NCBI RefSeq assembly: GCF_029962835.1
Contig: NC_080582.1
Span: 70,118,177 to 70,182,176, forward strand
Reading direction: 5' to 3'
Origin: Magnolia sinica
Lineage: Eukaryota > Streptophyta > Magnoliopsida > Magnoliales > Magnoliaceae
Length of the DNA stretch: 64,000 nt
The notes under the pieces are model-generated. The model was not told the origin of the DNA. It saw only the letters and a list, made by a program, of their open reading frames with translations, and did not search any database. A program made the position numbers and the translations under genes. This document shows positions 35,690-47,100 of this stretch, piece after piece; within the stretch, counting starts at the first letter, position 1; the number at the start of each line of letters is the position of its first letter.

Positions 35690-36385
35690 CCGCTTCGATC
35701 AAAGACTTATGAAAAAGGACGCTAGCTTCTCATCCCGAGTCAGCAGCTGACCAACCTCGATGAACTTTGGGTTGGTCAGTCCCTGAACCTACTCGAGGAT
35801 ATCCAGCACTTTACTAGTGTAGTTGACCTCTTTACCAAGTCCAAAGTGTCGCATTACCTCCGCCACACCATCTAGAGAACTGCCAAGGATGTCATAGGGA
35901 GAGCAGAACGCATCCATTTCGTTGTCGTACTCCCACCACGACTACTATCAGAGTCAGTTGCTCGGTTGAAAGTGCTGCGGAATGAACAATTTTCTGATGC
36001 CCGATGAGATTCATTTGAAAATTAAAAATTTCCAGTCGAATCTCCGAGATGATCCTCGAAAAGATTGATAGGTACATCCGTCCCATCGTCCAGGTCAGTC
36101 CAAGCGTCATTCATATCTCATTGAATACGAGATGAAGACGCGGTCATGTTCCTTCTTCCTTGAGCATAGCAGCTTGTTGTATGGTCTGAACCAACAACCG
36201 CTGCTAAATCGTCCATTCGCTCAATCCGCTTTCCGCATAACCTTTCTGCTCTCGGATGCGACTACAATCAAGAAAGAGATTAGGTAAGTAGACATATTTT
36301 ATACAATCCTGATTTACAATATAAGGGGTTATACGCGATTATTACCTTCAGGTACTCTTCCCAAACCTCGTCGGGTGCGGTGACA
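35690..36385 (-). pseudogene. PIF/Harbinger Myb/SANT-like accessory protein, 3' part
   Basis: In this superfamily the Myb/SANT-like protein works with the transposase, binding the element's ends and aiding nuclear entry. This part continues the Myb-like domain: the segment at 36385-36346 reads VTAPDEVWEEYLK and ends at a good splice donor (GTAATA). An intron of about 84 bp (36345-36262) ends TGTAG, and exon 2 begins SHPRAERLCGKRIERMDDLA at 36261. Exon 2 continues through an acidic segment (DAWTDLDDGTDVPINLFED) and RATDSDSSRGGSTTTK to a conserved-looking tail (RHFGLGKEVNYTSKVLDILE). In-frame stops after SRIQ and after STGNF, a stop in the tail and a frameshift near 35865 make it a pseudogene. 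The 5' part lies at 50194-50606, beyond a 13.8-kb insertion. Confidence 0.8.
36361..36385. repeat. 25-bp flank repeat, left copy
   Basis: Identical over 25 bp to 50194-50218. It is followed by 21 bp of unexplained sequence (36386-36406) before the LTR starts at 36407. It lies in the Myb-like coding sequence, so it duplicates codons. Confidence 0.95.
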
Positions 36386-36406
36386 CCTAATCCTAATCTC
36401 AACTCC

Positions 36407-39400
36407 TGTGAGACCTGACCCGAGTTCACATGTTTGCATGTGTGTGTGTGAGTATGCATCTCGTGTATTTTGGTCCCGCGGTCCTACCGGTCAAATTTCA
36501 ACGACCCGCGACCTTCGGATAGTGATTGCGGTCACCCTCGAGTTTGGTCACGTAGACCCAACTCGGATTGACCCAAGACCTATGCCATTACGACCGCATC
36601 GTCGCCGCGATTCCAGTGCCGCGTCTCATGCGTAAATCCAACGTGTCCATCAAAAGTTATGGGCGGTGCATTATTTGGACCGTTGATTGCATTTTTGGTG
36701 GGACCCACCTGATTGCACATTTCCCCATGTGCACTATTCCCCATGTAAGCCACCTTTAGCCTAGCAATGATGGCTTCTTTTCTCAAGAAAACCATGATGA
36801 GATTGGCTTCTCTAGGCAATGATGAGCCACCCTATCCCATGAGCAATGATTATTTTCTCTTTTCAAAACTCATCTTTTTCTAAGAAAGTAATCATTTCAA
36901 CCTTAGAAACTCTCTCATCTCCCTCTCTCTTTCTTCATTTCTCTCTTCTCCTCTTTGCAAATGTCCTCCATTGCTGAAATTTTCCAGCCCTCTATCCTCT
37001 TCTTCTCCCCTAGATCTAACCATCAAAGATCCATCATCACCATTGAACCTCCTTCCTTGAAGCTTAAGGAGCATGGTGGTTGAAGAATCTTGAAGATCCA
37101 ACAAGTGGGTGAGCATGTAGGATAGATTGCATGGTTCTTATTTTTCATAGATCTTTTGTTGCTTCATATGGAGAGTGTAGGACTCACCACATCAATGGTG
37201 AAGGTCCACCACTCCTTGGATAAGGTCTTTTTAGCCATCACTTGCATGCATGTGATCTTGATGGGGCCATTCTCCATGGACCCCATCTTGATGAGATTTC
37301 CTTTATTCCTCTCTTCTCCACTTTCTATGGTTTGGATGTAATGATTATGTGGCCCACCTGATGTGCCATGCAACCAGAATTTTTAAATTTTGGGACATCC
37401 AGGCCCAAGTTGTTGGACACCCAGGCCCAACTGTGCTGTCTAGTTTTGCTGCTTGATTTGGAAAGCCTTTGGGCCTGATTTTATGGATTTTCTTGGGGAG
37501 GTGCTGGGCCTAGGAGTTGTGTGACACATCAGGGTGGACCCCACCTTATGGAATCTATGATTTATTTCCCATTTATTAAATTTTTGGGCTGATCTAGACA
37601 GCAACATGTTGCTGTCCAGATTGCTGGAATTTTTTTATGCTGTAATGTATGTGTTGTAGGCCTTGTTTGTGGTCTCATTTTTCCTTATTTCTTAGACTTC
37701 TCTTTGAGGTATGGACCCCACCTAAAAGTATGCTAAACCTCAGCTTCAAATGTCCCTATTTGATCACCCAAAAGGGTGGGCCAAGGAGGGTGGACGGTCC
37801 AGATTTTTCTGGACTGTCCAGCTACACTGTTTGCTGGAAACTCATAAATATCAGCCTGATTTTGAAATGCTGGGCCACCTTTGTGGACCCCACCTTAATG
37901 TATACTTGTATAGGAAGGTTGGCCTTGTATTTTTCCAAACTTACATAGACCTGGGCCCACTCAAATGGGGTGCTAAAGTCAGGGACAGCAGCATTGCTGC
38001 AGCAGGAAAATAAAAATCTGGACCTTGCTGTCCATGAATTTCATGAGTTAAATAAAATATTTATACTATCCCAAAAATCCTAAATTTTTGTAGGGAGATG
38101 TCCCACCCATAGTAGGACTTATCCACAAAATTTCAGGGCCAAGGAATCCTATTTGGGCATCCAAAAGGGGGGGCCAACATACTGGACTGCCAGAAATTTC
38201 TGCTGTGCAGTCCAGCAGCATAGTCCCATAAAAATAATATTAAAAAAATAATTTCTAAGAAGGTGGGCCATATTTCTGGATGCCAACTTGTTTTAGGCTT
38301 GATGAGGGACCTTGGGTCCAAATTTCAGGAATTTTGGAGGCCCAGAACCCACCCATTGGATGGCCCAAATTCAGGACAGTTATATTCCAGCAATATTTCA
38401 CCCTAGATAGATTGTATTCTTTAAATTAATTTAAATACTTCTGAGTATCCTAAAATCATGAAAATTTACAGAGAGGTGGTCCACCCATGGTGGGACTCAC
38501 CTATAAATTTTTGGGGCCAATGGAGCCCTGTGTACACCGTGACAAGTGCTGGAATGGCTCACCACGTCCAGGTGTCCCGATTCACCAGATTTTCTTAATG
38601 GTCTGATTTATTTAAATTAATTAAAATACTTCTGATCGTCCAAAAATCACAAAATTTTGAGGATTTGTGGTCCACCTATGGGAGGACCATCTTGTAAATT
38701 TTCATGGCCATCGGGCCCCTGTACTGATCGTGGTGTGGCTGCAAACTTGGGTCAGTTTTGGGCCAGATACTCAGGCCCGTAGGACTACCCACCACGGGAA
38801 GCCCCTACCTTGGGCGGTTGCTGGGCCTGTATTCCAGCGGCATGGCCCACTTCTAATGTGTGTTATGTATTCCCCTCTCATCTGGTGGGACCCACTGTGA
38901 TATGTGTGGGTCACCATGGGCCAGTAACCCATCTGAATTAAATAAATTTCTGGATTCCAGCAGGCCCAGGAAGTGGGTGGGCTGGAATTCCAACAAGGGG
39001 CCCAAATTTGCTCCATAGTGGATTGTTTTGGAGTTGTTGTGGCCCACCAGATTTAAGGGAGTATTGCACACACTCCTTGCCTTATTTCCTTAGATATTTT
39101 TGGCCGTAATTAGTGGCTCTTAAGGCTCACCTTTGTGGTGATGTTGGGGTTAGCCTTAACCAGATTTTTGAAAGTTTATAGACCCAATGGGCTGGAAACC
39201 TATTTCTTGAGCCCAAGATCATGTAGGGCCTGACCTTATTGTTTCACGGGCCCAACGAGCCATCTACAGGCTGACCGTGTGTATTTATTAGCCGTGATGC
39301 CCTCATGAAATGCTTAATTATGGGCTGACTTGCGGGGCCCACATAAATGTATAGTGTGGAGGGCCTTGCTAAGTCTTTGGGCTGATGTGGCAAGGCCCAC

Positions 39401-42400
39401 ACGGTCAGTATAGGCCTTGCCTATGTGTATTCTTGGGTTTATGGGCTGCCCTCAAGCCCACCATAATATATGAATTGGATGACTTTTGTTTTGGGCCATT
39501 TCTGTAGGGCCCATTATGTGATATAGTATATGCATGTTTGTGTTAGCAAGTAGGCCTTGTGGACTCGATTCTTTTGTATAGGCCCATTGATCTTGAGCCT
39601 ATACTCTCCTATCTATTGTGATGGGCTTAGGGGCAATGATACACAAGAAGTCGGGCCCTTGGCTGCCCATTAAACTGACCTGTACTTAGGCCAAAAGTGA
39701 GGCCCAACTCACTTGTGTTAACTGTGAAACTTGCCCATGTAAATGAATTACTGGGCTGACCATGAAGCCCACCACAATATGTGGAATTATGACCTTTGTG
39801 GTTGGGCCCAAACCTTACTTGAGGGCCCACTATATGGCTTATGAGTTGGGCTTGGTGTATGGCCTACTAGTCCACACATTGCTTAGGCCTTAGATCTTTC
39901 ATTATATGGGTAGTGGTGAGCTACCTCTTGGAAACCAATTGAGGTTGGATGTCCTTCTGGGTGATCCTAAGGTAAGCTCATAGGTTTCTCTATGGGTGGT
40001 TAAAGGCCCACCATAGACCTTAGGCTATTTATTTAAGGCTCAATATGCATGTATGTGGAACCTACCTTAATGCATGTTTGGTCCAGGCCGTCCAAGCCTT
40101 GGATCGTCCGATTGTGGAAGCACTCTCTGCCTTGGGTTCTTGCTGGAACTCACAATCCAATAGGAGGCCCACTTGATCTTTTCATGATATATACACACTC
40201 TCCATCCGGTGGGCCCCCCGTGAGTATAGTTGGCCTTCATGAGATTATTTCCACATACTCAACTAATTTCGGGACCTAGCAGGCCCGGGAAGTCAAACGG
40301 GCCAAAAGTTTATCAAAGGGCCTTCAATGTACAATTTTATGGTTACAACTTTATTTGTGGGGCTCACCATATTGAGAACTTGTGTACGTGTTACATGCTT
40401 ATGCTTTCTTATAATCCTTGGGCTTAATCGTGCATTCTTTAGGTCACTTTTAGTGATCTTATGAGGACCCAATCATAAGATCAGAAATTTTGGGACATCT
40501 AGTGAGCCCAGATTGGGCAGGGACTTCCAGCTTGGCCCAACCATACATTGGGCCGACTTCCACCATTTTGATGGACTTGTGGGCTGAGGTAAGGATAGTA
40601 TTGGGCCCTCGGTTGCCTACTTAAATTACTAATTATTGGGCTGATGTAGTGGGGCCCATTTCATCCAAACTTAAACCTATTTTTGGGCCGTATATTGTGT
40701 ACGCGGGCTGCCCACCAAGTCCAACTTAATGCATGGATTCTATGGCCATTGGGAATTGGGCCTTGGGCCTTAATTCTCCTCTTAGAGTCATGTTGTTAAA
40801 AGTGGTATTATATCTTTTTATGGCCTATTATGAGGAATATATGTATGTGGTTACTTTTATTTTTATCTTAAATGTAGGCCTTGGGCCTTTTATCCATATA
40901 GTTCATGGTAGATATGCCTTTTTGGGGAATGGTGGTTAAATGTCCCCATTATGGACCCTCTAGGTCCGGTTGTATTTAAAGTGATTGGATACTTATCTTA
41001 GACAGTTGCTAGGCTCATTTCTATATTACTTAGACCCGTAGTTGTATGCTTAGTCTTGTGGGCTACCCCAGGTAAATGGGCCCCCACTAGAGGTGGGATT
41101 CCTTATGGATATTGTCTAAGTACCTAGTCTTGGTTCCTTCTTGGATAGGAGGAATGTAATTTACTTTGTATATCACCGCATGATGCGCCTAGACCCATCT
41201 TCATGACCCATGTGCATCATTGTATGCTTGGATGACACTGTGTGTGTGGTTATGATTGTGCCATTGGGCATTGCATGCTGTCTTCCCGAGGGACGTAATA
41301 TTCCCTCTTGAGCATGTTGGATGCTTGGAATTGATGCATAGTTGATTGTGTGATTCATGCATCCAGCATTGCATAATATATGAGCATTATCACCCTTGCT
41401 TCATCAGGGTTGTAGCCTCCACAGATACATCGTGGATGGCCATGTTTGGACACCGGAAATGTTACTTGAGCATACCGGGTGCATAGGATGCCCATGGGTG
41501 AAATTCCCAAAACTTTCATGGTACCAAGGATCTGCTCCAACGCCGTGACCGAGTGAAATATATGAGCGCACGAGGGCCTTATACTATTAGGCCGCGACTC
41601 CCACCGTCGTGTAGTCGGTTGGATAGGGGTGTGGCCTTACTAGCCTTGATGTAAGAGGGCATTGCTAGCCGAGTCTGACCGGCTCGTGAATGGGTCCGCT
41701 ACCGTCAGGCCTCAGGTGATTGGTTGTCCACAGCGGGTAGTGAGGTCTTTTACGCTCGTTTGACTATGGGTCTGTAGAGCGGCAATCATCAGCAGTGTAA
41801 TGGACCCGATGATTTCCTTATGATTGGAAATATACTTGACATACGGTTTGGTTATGAGCACTGGCATTACTTGCATCGCATTAGTATTGGTTATGTAAGC
41901 CCTTCATGCATTGCCTTGGTATGGCGTCCAATACTCATTGCATCATATTCATGATAAGCCTCGGTAAGGCTAGTGATATTCTCATTGAGCATGTCTCCTT
42001 CCTGTATCTCCTATTATTCTTCTGTGCACTATTATCACACACTTACACCACCCTCTAAGCTTCTATAAGCTTATGCACGATTGATGCGTGCAGGAGATCC
42101 TAGGCAGGTGTCGCAGTGGCAGAGTTTGGATTAGAGCTGAGCTTGAGGACCCAGTATTGTATCCTTCCTTTCTTTCTTCTATTATCTTATGTATGTCCTT
42201 TTGGACCTCATGTAAACTTGTAAAAGTTCAAATTCTTAGTGGATTTTGTGATATGTGCCTTTTTTATTCTCAGATTTACTTGTTATGATCTTGGGTATGC
42301 TCGTATTGAAAATGGTTATATTGTTATGAAAATCCTCCTTGTTGGATCCCAAGATCTGAACCTGCCTCATGTGCCGAGAATGGGGTAGTACGGAGGCTGT

Positions 42401-42461
42401 TGCGGTCAGAACCGACCATCGGGTTCCTTGTGAATCCGGTTACCGAGTCTGGAGTGTGACA
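36407..42461 (+). repeat. Giant 5' LTR
   Basis: 6055 bp, TGTGAGACC...GTGTGACA. Non-coding. A GC-rich block lies near 36585-36635. From about 37380 to 40980 it is dense in TGGGCC/GGCCCA motifs. The end region (41560-41780) contains a CCGCGACTCCCACCGTCG segment shared with the solo LTR at 51853-57624. Confidence 0.9.
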
Positions 42462-42466
42462 TGAGT

Positions 42467-42478
42467 TGGTATCAAAGC
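42467..42478 (+). promoter_or_regulatory. Primer binding site of the giant-LTR element
   Basis: TGGTATCAAAGC, 5 bp after the 5' LTR end. Confidence 0.8.
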
Positions 42479-42630
42479 ATAACAAGTAATTCTGGAATAA
42501 CTCGGGATAGTATTACGTATCTGCTGTAAGCTTAGGACAAGTAGTGTCCCGAGTGCATTTTTCTCATTCCGTTTGAGCCTTCAAGGATTCTAATTCCTAA
42601 GTGTCCTTCACCTTTGTTTTTTCTTAGACT

Positions 42631-43330
42631 ATGCCATCTAGTCAATGTGCCCATGATTGTGATGCCTGTGGCCATGGTGCCCATGGACATGGTTTTCATT
42701 CCTCTCCAGCGATCCGAGTGACTTTTGCTCCACCACCTGAGATTCATGTTTCCCCTCTGGAGTCTGCCGTACCTATTCCTGAGGCTCCCGCTGTACCTGT
42801 GCCTCCGCCAGAGGCCAGTGCTATCCTCGCTTATTTGGCGATTCCTGTAGGAGCTGAGCATCTCCAGCAGTTGATGCAGGTCGTCACTGATGTTCTTCAG
42901 ACCCGTCAGCCCGTTCCTGAGATGCCTGGACAGGTGGAACAGGAGTGTATGAGTCCCCTTTTGTGAGATTTGACCCTGCAGCGAGCTCCGTTGGCAGTAT
43001 TTCTACTTCAGGGCGAGGCCGAGTGGACCGGTTTACAGAGGGATCATGATCAGAGGAGAGGCCGGAAGAGGCAGGCCCCCTCTAGTAGCTCCCAGCAGCG
43101 TCGACAGTGGCAAAGGTACGTAGCCTATCGAGCTACTAGAGCATCAGCATCGCATGCGGCAGCTTCTTCTTCTAGGGCATTTACTGGCATTTGCTATGGA
43201 TGCGGGCAGACAGGGCATCAGAGGCGTGAGTGCCCTCTTCCCTTGCTGCAGCGACAGTGGCTCCCACCACCTAGACCTCGACAGCAGCCGAGACTGTAGT
43301 GTAGACCTCCACAACAGCAGAGACCACAGA
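42631..43330 (+). pseudogene. Gypsy gag remnant with intact zinc knuckle
   Basis: Starts at an ATG in position 42631 (MPSSQCAHDCDACGHGAHGH) with a proline-rich stretch (about residues 50-70) and stops after 111 codons at 42966. A second frame (42970-43299) holds a basic region and the zinc knuckle CYGCGQTGHQRREC at 43192-43233, which fits C-x2-C-x4-H-x4-C. Between the N-terminal and zinc-knuckle parts the capsid core typical of Gypsy gag is missing, so this is an internally deleted gag rather than only a frameshifted one. It probably cannot form particles. Confidence 0.75.
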
Positions 43331-43679
43331 TGCAGAGGGGACAGACACCTCCCCAGCCACCTCAAGCTTGATTTTGCGCGACTTCGAAGGACCCTTAATT
43401 ATTAGGGGAGTCGTTATGGGTATTTTTCTTGTCTCCGTATGTATGTCTTGTGTTTTGGTGCATCGTACCCCTTTTGTATCCAAGGGCTTTTGTTTGATCA
43501 GATTGCTATTAGAGTTTGCCGTAGAGGATTCTCAGTATCGACTTTTTGGAAAGATCGTGATGTTAGGCTGATGATATTATCGTGTTCCATTTTGGTTGGT
43601 GAGATGTTCTTGCCCGCTGAATAGTTTTGTATTGCCGATGTTGAGCTTGTTGGCTTGTTTTGTTGTCAAGCCAGTATTT

Positions 43680-44040
43680 TTTTTTCCTAGTCGCTAGTTT
43701 TGTGGCCGAGTGTGATGCTTGCCAGCGTGTTAAGGTCGATCATCTGAGACCCCTAGTCCCTTGCAGCTGTTGAGTGTTTTAGAATGGAAATGAGAGCTCA
43801 TATCGATGGATTTCATCGCAGGTTTGCCGAGGACTCAGCACGGGCACGATACCATCTAGGTTATCGTTGATCGTCTGACGAAGTTGGCTCATTTCATTCC
43901 AGTGCGTGCTTCCTGGTCTATGGATCGGCTTGTAAGGTGTTTATTAAGGAGATAGTGAGACTGCATGGCTCCTTTTGAGGCACGTTATGGTAGACCGTGC
44001 AGATCTCCTAGTTGTTGGGCCGAGATTAAAGAGCGTTATC
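43680..44040 (+). pseudogene. Gypsy integrase remnants
   Basis: A fragment of the integrase zinc-binding region (VAECDACQRVKVDH, about 43700-43745) is followed by core pieces readable in other frames: a 'SMDFIAGLPRTQHGHDTI'-type stretch near 43805-43850, VIVDRLTKLAHFIPV near 43865-43910 and FEARYGRP near 43975-44000. Frames change repeatedly and the pieces are out of spacing, so it has both deletions and frameshifts. No reverse transcriptase is present between this and gag. Confidence 0.7.
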
Positions 44041-44168
44041 CCTATTCGTTTGATGATGATTGCTTGTATTTCTTGCATTTCCTTCTTTTGATAGATGATT
44101 GATATATATAAGGATGCTTATGCATTTTATTGTCTCAGTTTTATCAATTTCGAGGACGAAATTTCTTT

Positions 44169-44183
44169 GTTGGTGGGGAGGAT
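44169..44183 (+). promoter_or_regulatory. Polypurine tract of the giant-LTR element
   Basis: GTTGGTGGGGAGGAT immediately before the 3' LTR, preceded by TTTCGAGGACGAAATTTC. Confidence 0.8.
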
Positions 44184-47100
44184 TGTGAGACCTGACCCGA
44201 GTTCACATGTTTGCATGTGTGTGTGTGAGTATGCATCTCGTGTATTTTGGTCCCGCGGTCCTACAGGTCAAATTTCGGCGACCCGCGACCTTCGGATAGT
44301 GATTGCGGTCACCCTCGAGTTTGGTCACGTAGACCCGACTCGGATTGACCCAAGACTTATGCCATTGCGACCGCATCATCGCCGCGGTTCCAGCGCCGCG
44401 TCTCATGCGTAAATCCAGCGTGTCTATCAAAAGTTATGGGCCGCACATTATTTGGACCGTTGATTGCATTTTTGGTGGGACCCACCTGATTGCACATTTC
44501 CCCATGTGCACTATTCCCCATGTAAGCCACCTTTAGCCTAGCAATGATGGCTTCTTTTCTCAAGAAAACCATGATGAGATTGGCTTCTCTAGGCAATGAT
44601 GAGCCACCCTATCCCATGAGCAATGATTATTTTCTCTTTTCAAAACTCATCCTTTTCTAAGAAAGCAATCATTTCAACCTTAGAAACTCTCTCATCTCCC
44701 TCTCTCCTTCTTCATTTCTCCCTTCTCCTCTTTGCAAATGTCCTCCATTGCTGAACTTTTCCAGCCCTCTATCCTCTTCTTCTCCCCTAGATCTAACCAT
44801 CAAAGATCCATCATCACCATTGAACCTCCTTCCTTGAAGCTTAAGGAGCATGGTGGTTGAAGAATCTTAAAGATCCAACAAGTGGGTGAGCATGTAGGAT
44901 AGATTGCATGGTTCTTATTTTCATAGATCTTTTGTTGCTTCATATGGAGAGTGTAGGACTCACCACATCAATGGTGAAGGTCCACCACTCCTTGGATAAG
45001 GTCTTTTTAGCCATCACTTGCATGCATGTGATCTTGATGGGGCCATTCTCCATGGACCCCATCTTGATGAGATTTCCTTTATTCCTCTCTTCTCCACTTT
45101 CTATGGTTTGGATGTAATGATTATGTGGCCCACCTGATGTGCCATGCAACCAGAATTTTTAAATTTTGGGACATCCAGGCCCAAGTTGTTGGACACCCAG
45201 GCCCAACTGTGCTGTCTAGTTTTGCTGCTTGATTTGGAAAGCCTTTGGGCCTGATTTTTTGGATTTTCTTGGGGAGGTGCTGGGCCTAGGAGTTGTGTGA
45301 CACATCAGGGTGGAACCCACCTTATGGAATCTATGATTTATTTCCCATTTATTAAATTTTTGGGCTGATCTAGACAGCAACATGTTGCTGTCCAGATTGC
45401 TGGAATTTTTTTTATGCTGTAATGTATGTGTTGTAGGCCTTGTTTGTGGTCTCATTTTTCCTGATTTCTTAGACTTCTCTTTGAGGTATGGACCCCACCT
45501 AAAAGTATGCTAAACCTCAGCTTCAAATGTCCCTATTTGATCACCCAAAAGGGTGGGCCAAGGAGGGTGGACGGTCCAGATTTTTCTGGACTGTCTAGCT
45601 ACACTGTTTGCTGGAAACTCATAAATATCAGCCTGATTTTGAAATGCTTGGCCACCTTTGTGGACCCCACCTTACTGTATACTTGTATAGGAAGGTTGGC
45701 CTTGTATTTTTCCAAACTTACATAGACCTGGGCCCACTCAAATGGGGTGCTAAAGTCAGGGACAGCAGCATTGCTGCAGCAGGAAAATAAAAATCTGGAC
45801 CTTGCTGTCCATAAATTGCATGAGTTAAATAAAATATTTTTACTATCCCAAAAATCCTAAATTTTTGTAGGGAGGTGTCCCACCCATAGTAGGACCTATC
45901 CACAAAATTTCAGGGCCAAGGAATCCTATTTGGGCATCCAAAAGGGTGGGCCAACATACTGGACTGCCAGAAATTTCTGCTGTGCAGTCCAGCAGCATAG
46001 TCCCATAAAAATAATATTAAAAATAATTTCTAAGAAGGTGGCTATATTTCTAGATGCCAACTTGTTTTAGGCTTGATGAGGGACCTTGGGTCCAAATTTC
46101 AGGAATTTTGGAGGCCCAGAACCCACCCATTGGATGGCCCAAATTCAGGACAGTTATATTCCAGCAATATTTCACCCTGGATAGATTGTATTCTTTAAAT
46201 TAATTTAAATACTTCTGAGTATCCTAAAATCATGAAAATTTACAGAGAGGTGGTCCACCCATGGTGGGACTCACCTATAAATTTTTGGGGCCAATGGAGC
46301 CCTGTGTACACCGTGACAAGTGCTGGAATGGCTCACCACGTCCAGGTGTCCCGATTCACCAGATTTTCTTAATGGTCTGATTTATTTAAATTAATTAAAA
46401 TACTTCTGATCATCCAAAAATCACAAAATTTTGAGGATTTGTGGTCCACCTATGGGAGGACCATCTTGTAAATTTTCATGGCCATCGGGCCCCTGTACTG
46501 ATCGTGGTGTGGCTGCAAACTTGGGTCAGTTTTGGGCCAGATACTCAGGCCCGTAGGACTACCCACCACGGGAAGCCCCTACCTTGGGCGGTTGCTGGGC
46601 CTGTATTCCAGCGGCATGGCCCACTTCTAATGTGTGTTGTGTATTCCCCTCTCATCTGGTGGGACCCACTGTGATATGTGTGGGTCACCATGGGCCAGTA
46701 ACCCATCTGAATTAAATAAATTTCTGGATTCCAGCAGGCCCAGGAAGTGGGTGGGCTGGAATTCCAACAAGGGGCCCAAATTTGCTCCATAGTGGATTGT
46801 TTTGGAGTTGTTGTGGCCCACCAGATTTAAGGGAGTATTGCACACACTCCTTGCCTTATTTCCTTAGATATTTTTGGCCGTAATTAGTGGCTCTTAAGGC
46901 TCACCTTTGTGGTGATGTTGGGGGTTAGCCTTAACCAGATTTTTGAAAGTTTATAGACCCAATGGGCTGGAAACCTATTTCTTGAGCCCAAGATCATGTA
47001 GGGCCTGACCTTATTGTTTCACGGGCCCAACGAGCCATCTACAGGCTGACCGTGTGTATTTATTAGCCGTGATGCCCTCATGAAATGCTTAATTATGGGC

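Noticed and set aside
37156..37373. Frames duplicated at 44908-45149
   Set aside because: Their repetition simply reflects the two copies of the giant LTR; no domain and no start context supports a gene.
42469..42478. tRNA gene fragment
   Set aside because: Only the short complement of a tRNA 3' end is present, as expected of a primer binding site.
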